From Euglena gracilis (Eukaryota > Euglenida > Euglenophyceae > Euglenales), in the NCBI GenBank assembly GCA_039621445.1, contig CP154957.1, forward strand, positions 17,554,595-17,618,594: 64,000 nucleotides of DNA. Reading direction: 5' to 3'. Made by a program: the position numbers and the translations under genes. The notes under the pieces were generated by a model that saw only the letters and a program-made list of their open reading frames with translations, was not told where the DNA came from and did not search any database. Shown piece by piece: positions 1-11,800 of this stretch; position 1 is the stretch's first letter, and each line of letters begins with the position of its first letter.

Positions 1-121
1 ACCGATGGGCTCCGGCGGGACGGGAGGGACATCCCGCTCTCCCCCCTCCTACATGTGGAAGTCTGCCCCCAACCCTCACCATGGCGCAGACATAACCCCC
101 CCCCTAATAGAAGCACGGGTG

Positions 122-290
122 CGCTTATAGGGGACCGCCGCCTCCGGCGGCGGGGGGTGCGCTTCTATTTGGACCCTACCTGCGCGATTTTTGTTGTTTT
201 CCTTTAGAAATCCCATCAAAATGGGGGGTGTGCTTGTAGCGGACCGCCGCCTTCGGCGGCGGGGGGTGCGCTTTTATTTGGACCCTGCGC
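122..290. repeat. Tandem duplicate with CCGCCG/CGGCGG hairpin
   Basis: Two copies of a unit of about 58 bp (near 122-180 and 232-290) each hold the self-complementary run CCGCCGCCTTCGGCGGCGG (CCTCC in the first copy), followed by a G6 run and a shared tail reading TGCGCTT then TATTTGGACCCT. The two copies differ at few positions, so this is a local duplication. Function is unknown. Confidence 0.7.
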
Positions 291-3200
291 TTGTAGCGGC
301 CCCGTGCTTCTATTGGGGGGGTTATAACTTATAACTCCCTGGGGGGATGTGAAATTTGGAAAAGTGTCCACCTTGCAACATGATGCATTTTTATGGACAA
401 AAACAATATTGGAAACGGGGTTGAGTCCTCTTTCATTTGTTCCCACTAGAGGCCAGCCCCCTTCCGCCGGGGCACGTCCGGGCAAGACCCAAAATGGGCA
501 GGGGTACAGGAAGTGTGCAAACAGCAGAAGCAATCTGTTGGGGACCGGCCTGGAGGAGGGGTGGGGGATATGCAGCCCAGTCGAGAGGGGCAGCAGCAAC
601 CGATGGAGAGGGGAGCCCCACAGCCTTTCTGGGCTGGGAGGCACTGTGGAGCTGCGGGACGAAATGGGAAATGACTCATACGGCTGATCGAAAGGAACTG
701 TTTCCTCCGAAAAGAAGGGGAACCAGTAACAAACCTCCAACAAGAAGAAGAGATGAGCCAGAAAGGCGTTCTCTTGCACGCCTGGTAATTTTTTGTATCC
801 ACACCGGTCGATTGAAATGGTCATCATGCTTGCTCTTCGGCTAGTTTTCACTTTTAGAATGAGCAGTTCGAAAGACACATTTTGGATTTTTTTTTATCCT
901 CCTTTTGGGTCTCGAAAAAATTCTGAATAACGAAGTTGTGTTTATTGTGTGTGTGTGTGTGTGTGTGTGATGTTTGTTCACTTTGTCCTCCTTTGCATGC
1001 TGTCTTTCGGTAATTCCCAGTGCCTTCCCCTGATGCTAGGGTCAAGACGAGAGAAAATTAGTGAACGCTCGGAGTGGTCTTGCCCTTCCTGCAGAACTGC
1101 CCACAGAGGTGACACATCTCTGGCAGGCGGTTCGCAGCCAGGTGACTGCTGTTTCTGCCGATTGCATTCCTGTGCCCATTTCAAGACTGGCAACATCCCC
1201 GAATTCAACCACTTGAAATTGACAGAATTTTGTCCAGTCTACGAGAGGGGGGCCTAAGTTCACGGAAAAGTTTGAGGCTTGAGGCTTCCCAGAAAATTCC
1301 TTTTACATGACTCTCGGAAGGCACTGAAAGCATTCATTGGTGCCCCAAGGGACTTTCCCATCCACTCTTTTACCATTTTTCCCATTTACACCTTTAACCT
1401 TCGCCCAACAGATCCCCCAGTGCTTTTGTTGCCTGCAATAGGAATTCTTTTGAGGGAATGTGTTCACCAGCTGGTACTTTGCATCGTTCGTTGGGGAGTG
1501 GGTCTGAAATTCGGGGGGGAGGGTCTTTCTTGTTCAGTTGGACAAGGAATGTCTTACTTGTGTGGGGTCTCATTGGGAGGGGGGTTACTGACCTTTGATA
1601 GGAAAAAAAGTAGCGACACACGGCATATGACCTTAAATAACAGGAAACGGGAGCAATCCACACACTAGTTTCGTTGGGAGGGGGTTCGATTGACAGGTGG
1701 ATTCCGTGACTTTGACCAAAGCAGGTGGGCAAACGGAAAAAACGCGCAAATTAATGGAGTTCTCGAGCTCCAGGCTGCAAAGATGAACCGAGGCTCGTGT
1801 GTAAGGTGCAAGGTCGTAAAATAGATAGGTAGGTGGCACTCAGGCCCGTGTTTGGTGGTCCCAGCCACCACCTTCTTCTCCCCCCAAAGAATGACTCCAG
1901 TTCAGGGGTGGTTTGGGGGAAACGACTCACACCCATAGCCAGGTGCAACGGTGACACAAAATTGCCAGGGTTAACTGCCTGAGATCATAAATTGGGCAGT
2001 TGGAGAGAGAATGCTGGGCAATCGCGAACAGGAGAAGACAGATTTGTCAAGCTCCCAAAAAGTAACGCCCTTCCAAAAAAAGAACAAAGTTTCCCCTGGA
2101 TAGAACACGGAATTCGACATTTGCTGGTGTGCATTTTAACAACAATCAAAGAGGTGTTTTACACAGCCTTGTAAAAATCCCTCTGAAAGGTATGAATTTT
2201 TGAACCACAGTCAAACCCTTCGTTTTTCAAGCCACCATGAACAGTCACAGAGCAGGCCTCATATTTGGGTGACCGGCTGGTCAAAAATAGGAGGGATATA
2301 TAGTATATAGCTGAAACAAGGACAGAGCGGCGTAATGTGACCACCTGCCTTGGGCAAAAAACAGACAACTCGTTCACCACATCCTGCTGCAAATCCTACG
2401 CAGCAAAACTGAAGTGAAAAAAAGGAGGCTGGGCCGGCTTGCACTCCAACCTGGGTTCACAATCATATTCACTTAGTTACCCCAGGTGGGGGTGGGCAGT
2501 CTTTCCCGGGCCCAAACCCACCCAACAACTTTTTCCAAAAACCCACCCACCCACAACCTCCACAACCTCCCGGGGTAGGGCTCAACCCACCCACCCACCC
2601 AAATCGGCTGCGCCACGCGGGAATTTAACCACCCGAACCGGCGTCCCAGACGCCAGTTCGGGCGAACCTGGAGCCCCCAGACACGGTTTCAAGGAACTGG
2701 GGTTGAAACATGTTTTCACACCTGAGATGGTGACCCGTGCTTATCACACCTAACACCCACAGTTTCCGGGATGTTTTGCCATAGTTTTTGGCACTTTTGC
2801 CAAAAATTTGTGCACCTTCCAGAGCCCAACTCCTCAGGGTGGGCCATTTATTTTTTCGACCATGGTCCGAAATCCACGGTTCCCAATTTTTTTGCTTGTT
2901 GTGTGTGGAGCACTTTTGAGGGGTTCACAACTTGGGAAGGAGGGGGGGATCGAGGAAAATGCGTGGAGACCGTTTTTGAAGGGTATTTCACAGGCTACAA
3001 TGCATTGGATTGCCCATGAAACAGGCTTCAAAAATATCTGCATGAAAAATTGCCATCTCGACACCCAAAAAAAAGCTGTTCGAAAAAGAGGCCCCATTTT
3101 GTGTGGTAAGATGCATCGGTGTAATCAGCAATTCAATGGACTAAAAACAAAATTAATAGCAAAATAAAATAAAAAAACACATCTGCCAAAAGCCATCCAT

Positions 3201-3431
3201 CCAACTCTGATTTATCCCTTGATGGACAATCATACAAAACTAGTTGGCATATTTTCCTTTTGTAAATAATGCATAACCTGCTTTTTGGTCCATTCCTTTA
3301 TTCATAGAACCAATTGCGGTTCATTTCACCTTACAGCGTTTAACAGTTTAAGGCAACTGGAATTTGTAGGTGATCATTTCTGTCGACATGTTTCCCCATT
3401 ATTGTCCAACCTTGTAATAATAAGTCTAATC
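291..3431. other. No gene recognised
   Basis: Open frames here are short, occur on both strands and show no recognisable motif. A (GT)n microsatellite lies at about 946-969. A GC-rich island at 440-680 could contain an exon, but no frame is preferred. From 2,500 to 2,620 there is CCCACCCAC-type low complexity. Confidence 0.5.
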
Positions 3432-4470
3432 TATGCTTCCACTCACCGACAACCCACCCAAAGCCCTCCCGAAATCAGCCAAAAATCCTTGGAAAAGCTT
3501 TTTCCGACCTGGGTTGGGTCCGCTGCCCCCCCCCCAGGGGTCCAGCAAATCCAGTGGGTGGGCGGGCTTTCAAAGGTGGGTGGTTGCCCGGCGCAAAGGG
3601 GACACCAATTGCCCGGGGGGGAGGGGGTACCCCATGCGTGTGTGCACACCACCCTCTGCTGGACCGTTGCCGTGTGGACCCCCTCAAAGGAAGCAACCCT
3701 GGCTTCCGTCCGGGCCAAGCACCGCGGTCAGCCCTGCCCAGGGCGGCCGGCAGACCACCGAGTGACCGTTGCCTCAGCCGGTGGCGATCGCGCTCGTGGG
3801 CGAGAAGACGATGGGCGCAACGGCCTCCGCGGCGGCTCGCCGAATTCATCGAAAACAGAAGCGAGCCCCTCCCAACCCTATCCCCCCCAAGGGCCAGTGG
3901 TGTTGGTAGGGTCCAGGCAGCAACTCCTGACCTGGGATGGCAATCAACGAAACCCAGTGAAGTGTGGCCACTCTAGGGGGAGGGAAGGGTGGCGTGGATG
4001 CGGGGTCCCAGGCCGGAAAAAAAAACGACAGCGAACATCCAACGCCACTCTCTGGGAGAGAGTGGCGTTGGAGGCGCGCACAGAGAAATTCTACGGCCTG
4101 GGGGGCCCCCACTGGGGTGCAGCGTTCCACGGTCCCCCCCCCTCATGACAGGGCAGGGGGGGCAGGGCCCCAGCCGTGGGGCCCGTTGGCTGGTGGACAT
4201 GCGCGACGTGCGCCGGGAAGCGGTCTTGGGCGGCACTGGCACCTTGGCGGGCGGGGCCGGCGGCGTGGGGGCAGCTCGGGGCACCGGCATCCCACTGCCC
4301 CCTCCCCCCTCCTCGGGGGGTAAGTCCGCTTCTTCAAAAGCCAAGCCAAGCCAGTCAAGCTCCGGCATTCACTCCGGCACTCCAGACCCTGGGGTCTCCT
4401 CGCTCGGGGTCCCCGGTTCACAGAGTACGCGGCGGCGTGGAGCGGGAAGGGTTCACCTGTGGACTTGAGC
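3432..4470 (-). other. GC-rich exon-like island, gene not identified
   Basis: GC content rises sharply compared with the flanks, as it does in the confirmed exons of the histidine kinase gene further along the same strand. On the minus strand near 4368-4150 one frame reads as a plausible acidic then proline-rich segment (PELDWLGLAFEEADLPPEE and onwards), and another island sits at about 3850-3700. No domain is recognisable and no splice boundaries could be fixed. These may be 3' exons of the kinase locus, exons of another minus-strand gene, or not coding at all. Confidence 0.25.
4039..4071. repeat. Perfect 15-bp hairpin
   Basis: CCAACGCCACTCTCT, a GGG loop, then its exact reverse complement AGAGAGTGGCGTTGG. 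All 15 pairs match, with a three-base loop. It lies between two GC islands. Confidence 0.9.
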
Positions 4471-5615
4471 ATACGAACCCACCCAGAGAACAAGACGCAG
4501 CTTCTTCAGCGGTGAATGGACCCGGCCCGGTGTCGATTTATTCTTGAGGCTTGGTGTTGATTGGCCCACGGTCAGCCACTGTCCAACCAAGAAACGTGCG
4601 CGGCGACCGTTTTTCGAATAGGTTGGGCCGCGATCCAACCTCCTGGCGACCACACATGCATGACCTCGCATCAGGCACCTCCAGCCCAAAAAACCTAAAA
4701 TGGCCAAAAATGGCCTAAAATGGGAAAAATTATGTGGCACAACAATTTTTTTTGTGAACAACTGAAGCCATTCAGGCAATGACTTTCGGTGTCTTTTGTT
4801 GATGTGGACAGCGAACAGTGGATTTGGTGGAGGAGCACAGCCCCTCAAGGTCCATTTTTTTTCCCGATTAATTGTAGTATCAGTCCCTGAATCCACAGTC
4901 CCAACCTTCTTTTTGAATTTTGAAGGTTTGGGCAGGTGTATTTTTTTCTTTCTCCCATCTTTTTTTTTTTTGGTGTGCAACGATGTCTGTTTTGCAATAA
5001 TGATGCTTCTGTCTTCGCGTCCTCGGGTTCCACATCACATCCTGCTTATATTATATTATTACTTACATTACTTTTGGGATTTTGGGGTCATATCTTGCCA
5101 TTTTCATAAAAAATGTCGATGTGCGCATTTGTGCACATCGACAAAGAAAAAAGCTTAGGTGCGAGATGTGCCACCTAAGTTCTTTTTGTGAATCCCGCAG
5201 AATGGTGTAGATTTCACAAAGTACAAGAAAACCAGGCACTTTTTTAGGAGCTCAAATAAAACTTTTAATATATTTTTGAAAAAAATTCATTGCCGTAAAT
5301 TCTTATTGTCCAGAATTCCTCTGTGGGTATGCGGTACGATTTTTTGAGCTTCCCATGGTTATGATGCAGTGTTCGTGAATTTTGCATGCTTTTTTTGGAT
5401 GTACATTTCTTATCACTGAATAAGAGAAGGTTGCACACGTTATGATACAGTTCTCGGGACAAAAATGACGCAAGATTATGATTTTCAGAACCCGCACCTA
5501 TACCTTAAAATGCCTAAAATGGCCTAAAATGGCCTAAAATGAGGAAATTTTTGGGCTTGACTGTAGGTGCTTGCCTCCCATCTGGGGGGGTGGGGGTAAA
5601 ATAAAAAATGGAATT
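4471..5615. other. AT-rich non-coding stretch
   Basis: Low-complexity and AT-rich, with many T and A runs. The short word CCTAAAATGG is repeated near 4690-4720 and 5512-5540. Apart from the hairpin at 5114-5143, I see no gene or RNA signature. Confidence 0.5.
5114..5143. repeat. 11-bp hairpin
   Basis: TGTCGATGTGC and GCACATCGACA are exact reverse complements separated by eight bases, with A-rich sequence on both sides. It could form a stem in RNA or a cruciform. Confidence 0.75.
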
Positions 5616-5639
5616 TCATTTCATCAGTTCGAACACCGG

Positions 5640-6190
5640 AGAATGGGGTCGGGCAGCAATGGCATGAAAGGGAGGCTGCGGCTGGTGCGCAGGCTGGATG
5701 CCCACGGGCGGCTCCCACCGCACACAGCCACGCACCACAACTCCAACGGCCCGGGTGGGGAAGTCTGTCAGTGGCATATGGCACATCAGGCGTAAAGATG
5801 ATGTGCATCTGGGGTGCAGACTCACGCCACCTCATACTTCTTTAAAAAAAAAAACTTCCTCCGATGACTAAGCGACACGGTTGAGCCTCCAGTCCAATCC
5901 TGAAACAGCTGACGGGACAGACGGCAGGCCAACATGCTGGGCCGGTTCCTGCTCGGAGGAGGGTGGGTCCAGAGGAGCCGCCCGGCCAGCAGCTTGAAGC
6001 GGTTGCCGTGGGGCGTGGCGGGCCCCGCGTTGTGGCTGACTGCGGCGCCCAGCTCGGCCAGGGGCTCGGCAAATACGGACAGCGAGTTGTCGTGGGCAGA
6101 CCCCAGGCGCTGGACGGCACAGACGGGAATGGCAGAAGTGGTCAAGAGATCGGCCACCGCTACCGAGGTACCTTCACAGCATCCAATGCA
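5640..6190 (-). CDS. Putative exons, product unknown
   Basis: Two GC-rich segments on the minus strand read as protein without stops. The segment at about 6112-5880 follows a pyrimidine-rich acceptor (GTGCCGTCCAG) and contains LGSAHDNSLSVFAEPLAEL and FKLLAGRLLW. The one at about 5790-5640 contains TRAVGVVVRGCVRWEPP. Third codon positions are mostly G or C, as in the kinase exons. No family is recognised. They lie downstream of the apparent stop of the histidine kinase gene, so they could be another gene or alternative 3' exons. Boundaries are approximate. Confidence 0.3.
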
Positions 6191-6638
6191 AACGTGAGGT
6201 GAACTCAGTACACTCATATAACACCTGCAACTGAACCAATTATTACCCTGTTATTTACCGGAACATATTTTTATTGCATTAGGTCGACTCAGTTACAATT
6301 CATTTTTTTCTAAAGTAGCCTGTATGTCAGACTGAGAACTTGAAGGGTTTGCTGCTCTCACTTTGGCCTTGCACCTTGGGAACGTAACCGTGGGAAGCAG
6401 GAGTCCAAACGCTGGCGTGGGGAGGGCCAAGGACTCTGCAGTCCCTGGCCGGTGGGGCTTTTCGGGAGAGTCGGGGGTCCATATTTGTGCTCCTGCAGCT
6501 AAACCCCCCCAAAATAAGACCCCGGGTCCATTTCATGGGTCGGTTGCTGAAAAGCCGAGGGGGGGGTCTTATTTATGGGGGGGTCCATTTCATGGATTTT
6601 TGCTCGGACCGGCCGGGGGGGTCTTATTTTGGGGGGGT

Positions 6639-8777
6639 TTAGGCGCTTCCGTCCAGCCGGTGCACCACACTCCATCGTCCCAATGGGCAACGTGCCTCGG
6701 TGGTCCGCCGCCGCCACCACTTGCGGGCCTGGCCAGTGAGGGCCTTCAGCAGGGGACTGCGGTACGGCGTCAATTGCGGGCTGGCGTCGGGGGTCACCGG
6801 GAGGAGGGCCTCGACGGAGCACCCACCGTCCACATCCCCACCGGCCGACCTGTGAGGGTGGGGGATGCAGCAGACCTCTCTACCGCAACCAAGCGTGAAC
6901 CTGGGTGGCAACTTCCCAGCAGATTGGGGGGGGGGGGCAGGGCTTGAGAGCAGCGACTATTCCAAAAGCGGCGCAAAATCAATGTGTGTAGACCCACCTA
7001 ATTAAGATATTAAGCCCCCCGGGACTCAGCTGCCCAAATAATACCTCCCCCCTGCCGTCACATCCGTCGCATCCCTGAGAGGAAAATCGCTAGGCGGAAA
7101 ATCATCAATTTCCCTCTGAAACAGCATATTCTGGAAGAAAATGTTGGCAGAAGAAACTGAAAGACATTGGTACAAGAAAAATGAGGTAGTAGTAAAAAAA
7201 AAATCAAAAAGAATGCAAAATTCAAACACTATAACAAAATGTGCATTTTGTGGGCCTTGAGAAAGTTGACCAAATAACACACCCTCGAAAAGTACCCCCC
7301 CCCTTGGCCCAGACTTCGGATGCTCAAATAATACACCTCTGGGCACATTATTTTGTTTAGGGGAGGGGGCTGGTACAATAGGTTTCGCACTTCATAAAAC
7401 AGGGCTGCTTATCAAAGCGATACAGTTAATTAAGCTTGCTTCTTGACAAGACCGTGATTGACCGTCAACGAGTAAAGCGACCATTTTGGTATCGCCACGC
7501 AGACACATCACCAATGGCTTCCACGCTGTGGTTTTCAGGTGAATTGCCCCCCCCCTGACCTAACTTAACAACCTCGTGGCATGCCCTGTGGTGGTCTTCC
7601 TGTCAGTTAGCCAAGAAAGGCTCAAAATGACGTTTTCCTGGGAGCAGGCCAGAGAACGTGCATGCCAGGTACCGCACCAATCGCCCCCTCGTCTCTCGCC
7701 CCCCCGCAGACCTCTTCGCCATGAGCAACGCCTGCCGCAGCTGCCGGAGGCGCAGCGGCTTCTCCAGGATGCCGTCGAAGCCCACCTGCAGGCACCGCCG
7801 CCGCACCGCCGCGTCCACCAGCGCGCTGCTGGCGAGCAGGTACGGCCGGGGCTGGGCGGCGCTGAGCTCGCGGGCGGCCGCGAAGCCGTCCATCACCGGC
7901 ATGTGGAGGTCCAGCACCGCCCCCAGAGTCTTTTTGGCGTTGGGAGAACCCAGACTGGGGGGGCACCTGGTAACATCTTTGGGGGGGGGCAAAAAAGAGG
8001 CTCTGGCCACAACGTCGAACTGCTGGTCGGCCACGGCACTCACCGCCTGCAGCAACACAAACGGTTACATGGGACGTGGGGGATACATACTGGAGCGTGA
8101 TGGACACGACCGGAATGGACGGATAAAGTGCATCGGAATTTCCGCCTGTGTCGTTGGTTCACTATCTCTGCATGTGAGTGTGTTCACGTGCATATGAACC
8201 TATACATATGTACATATGTACATATGTATGCATACTTATATGAACATATACATGTATGCATATGCACATATGTAAAAATACACATGCATTATACAAACAT
8301 GTGCGCACATGTACATATAGATACACATGCGTATGTATATGGATATGCACTTGTTTTGATGTACGCAAACCCCACACATGCACACATGCACACACACACA
8401 CACTCACACACACACACACACACAACTCACTGGTATGGCACACACTAGTAGACTTTAATTTGGCTGTTCAATCTGGTCCACAATCAAGAAAACCATTGGC
8501 ATTCAGCACCAAGCTCAGGTCCTTGACACACAAAGGCGAAAAATCGACAGCCTTTGGAGAGCAGCAGAGGTCGACCTCCGCCCCGTTGCCCCGCACTTCG
8601 AACTCGCACTCCAGCCGCTTCAGGAAGCCCGCCAGCACCAGCTGGTTGGTCCGCACGTCGTCCACCACCAGCACCCGCAGCCCGGCCAGGTCCACGGTCG
8701 GGTCCCCCAATGGCCCCAGCGTGGGGGAGAAGGACGCCGCGGCCAGGCTGCCACCGGAAGGGGCAAGGCAGCGCTGC

Positions 8778-8817
<40 letters not shown>

Positions 8818-11800
8818 TCGAACGGTATGACCTCGGACCCCCCAATACGGCTACACCCCCCTTCCCCACCCGTGAAACCTGGCGGGTGCTTTCTTAAGCA
8901 CCCAGATGAGGGCCAGTCAGTCGTTTGGAAAAAGGTGCTGGCTGGATCTGGGGGGAGGGGGTCCAGCTGGCTGCCGGGCTGACCTGGCTGGTACCCGAAC
9001 CGAAACCTAGCAAAAAAAAAATACAGCTGGGTTGGGCTGCCTCAGCCCGGCCAGATGCCTCACCATAATTTGAGGCATGGTGGCCAAATGCCTCACCATA
9101 ATTTCAGGGACCCCAGGGGGGGGGGAGACGCAGCCGGCAGGAGCTGCTTGCTGGAAAAAGGTGCTGGGTGGCTGGACCCCCGCCTCCGGCTTAAGAAACC
9201 TCCTGATATCTAAATCCTACGCAGACGCCCCACCTCCAATTAGGAATGTTGCCATTCCGCACCCCCACCCCCAGCCAGGTGTGTGCCCTTGACAGAGGGG
9301 AGGGTGAGGAGAAGACAGCCCAGGGCAGGAGGTTGTCCAGTTGGGGACCCCCGCACTGCAAATCCAGGTGAATCCGGGAATTTGGGTGCCTTTCCCACAA
9401 CCATGCATTGGGCACGATGAGGCAGTCGGTGCAGTGGAGGCAAGGTACTAAGCTAAAAAAAAAAACGGCGTGGAAAAAGACTGTGTTCCCTGGAGAGTGG
9501 CAGGAGGCTCTTCTTTTCCCAATTCTTTCCAAAGGTCTTTTGCATCAAAAATTTGCACCATTTTGGTGTTGACCCCTTACCTCCGGCGTGTGCACACACG
9601 TTGTAGCGGTGAAGATGAGGCGGCGGAGAAACCGGGGGAGGCACCGGTGTGTGGCAGCGGCGCGGTGGGGCCTGGGCGAGGAGGCGAAGGACAGGGAGCA
9701 CAGGCTGCCGTTGGGGCACCACAGCTCCTCCAGGCGCCGGCCCAGCCACCGCTGGGAGATCACGGGCGGCAGCGCGAAGCACGGCCCTCGGCTGGACAGC
9801 CGGGACGGGGACATGGGGGCCGCACCCCCGGTTGGGGGCAGCCGGCGGCTTGGGGGAGAGCCGGTGTCGTGGTTCGGAGCCGTTTGGGAGGGAGAGGCTG
9901 GGGCATGGCGGTGATGGGGGATGGGGTGGGCTGCTAAAGGCATGGCTTCGGTGCCACGGCTCGCGCTTCGCGCGGCCGACACCAGCAACGCAAAACACCC
10001 CACGAGCAGACTGACAGAACTGATAATGTTGGCGTGAGGAAGTTGTTTGTGGATGAAAGAGGCCATTTAAGAGATGAAGAAGCATTTTGGAGCAAGGAAA
10101 AGAATAAAAATAACACTCACAATTCGACGTTTTAATATGATTGGTTGGGTTTGGAGGCCCCGGGCGAAGAAAGTTCAGAAAATTGTCGCTGGGAGTGGGC
10201 AACAGCGGGCCGAGCTTTGCAGGCAACGTATGGGCACCTGTTTGTCAACAATCAAGACATGGTTTGGGCACCTTTTCGGCAAAAGTCAAAAACAATGTGG
10301 TCAAACGAAAGCAACAAGCTCATCCAGCCGAAGAAGAAAGGGGGGACCCCCAAATGTGGAGTTGATAATCAAGAAGGGCTTGAGGGTGCGACGCAAAGAG
10401 CCCACCGGGGACCACCCAGAGCCCAGCACCAAGGCACCGGCTGACCAGCGCCCAAGGCACAGAGGGAGAGCCAGGAGAGGGCGGCCCTTCCGCAAAGGCG
10501 AGGTCGAAGGCGGCCAACGCCTCCGGGTCGCCGGCGTCCCATGAGGGGAGGTCGACCGCCTGTGCAGCAGACGGGAGGGTGAGAAATATATCCATAGTGG
10601 GGGCCAGTGGTCTTAGGGCGGAGCTTAACAACCCCCCCCCCCTCTGAGCTGGACCCCCCACCCAGGGGGTGGTCCAGCTCAGACGCCAGGAAATTTGGTT
10701 TGGCTGGAAAAAGGCTGCTGGCTGACCTCCGCCATGGAGGTCTCAGGGCTGGAACAAGGCCCGACCCGGGTTAAAAGGGGGTCCCAAAAAATCTTCACAA
10801 AAATACCACAAAAAAAACCTGCCAATTATACCGAAAGTCGATTTTTTGACACAAATGGCCAGCCCAAACCTTGACACCAGATTTGGCCTTGCCAGCCCAA
10901 ATCTGACCCCATTTTTGGCCCATTTTTGCACCCCTGAAAGCGAAAAACTCGTCGCCCTACAGGATGCAAAATAATTATTCCTCAATTAAAGACACGTCGA
11001 TGGGGGCAGAGGGGTCCGGGGCTGTTGTGTGTCGGTGTGGGGGGGGGGACTGGAAAGTTGGAACTAACAAAGCTGAAACTGGGAAATCAATGATACAAGC
11101 AAACAAACCTTGGTTGAGACATGGGCATTCGGGGGCGTGTTTTCTGGGGCAGGTTTCCAGAAACCCGAATTAAGCGACCGGTTGCTGACATTGATGAATG
11201 GGGGAGGCGTGAGCAGGGGATTTCTTGAGGACCCCCCCCCCAGGGGGTCCAGCCTCTGGCTGGAAAGGCTGCTGGCTGGAAACGAGCTGCTGGCTGGAGC
11301 CCCCCCCGGGGATAAGGGGGGTCCAGGGCTGGAGGGGGCTGTGCTGGGCTTGGTCGATGAAAAACAAAAAAATTTAAAAAAAATTTGCCTTCTTGACATT
11401 TTGATGGATAGAGCTAGATCAAGGCTGGGGGACTGTGATGGAGGAAGCTGTGATGAGGGAAAAAATGCAGGATAGGTGAGCTGGGCAGCCCAGTTGGCTG
11501 GCCAGCCTGCGGCCAGCTGGCCCGGCCTCCGGCCGGCCGGCTGACCCAGCCTCTGGCCATGCTGGACCCAACTTTATTTCACTCAACCCCCCCGGGGGAT
11601 AGGGTCCCCTCCGGCTTAAGAAAACCCTTGGGGGTGACTTCCACGGGAGCTGCCAGAGACGACGACCAAAGCGGACAGTCATCCAGTCAAGCGCTTCAAA
11701 CGAGCCGGGCTCTGGTCGGAGCGGCGCAGCCGTCACCCCCGCCCACCCCCCTTGCCCCCGCACACCTCCACCTGCAGGGCCGCGAGGTGCTGCAGCAGGA

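Noticed and set aside
3285-4148. A 287-codon plus-strand open frame
   Set aside because: It crosses non-coding and GC-island sequence with no change in codon character and has no recognisable motif. The minus strand is the likelier coding strand here.
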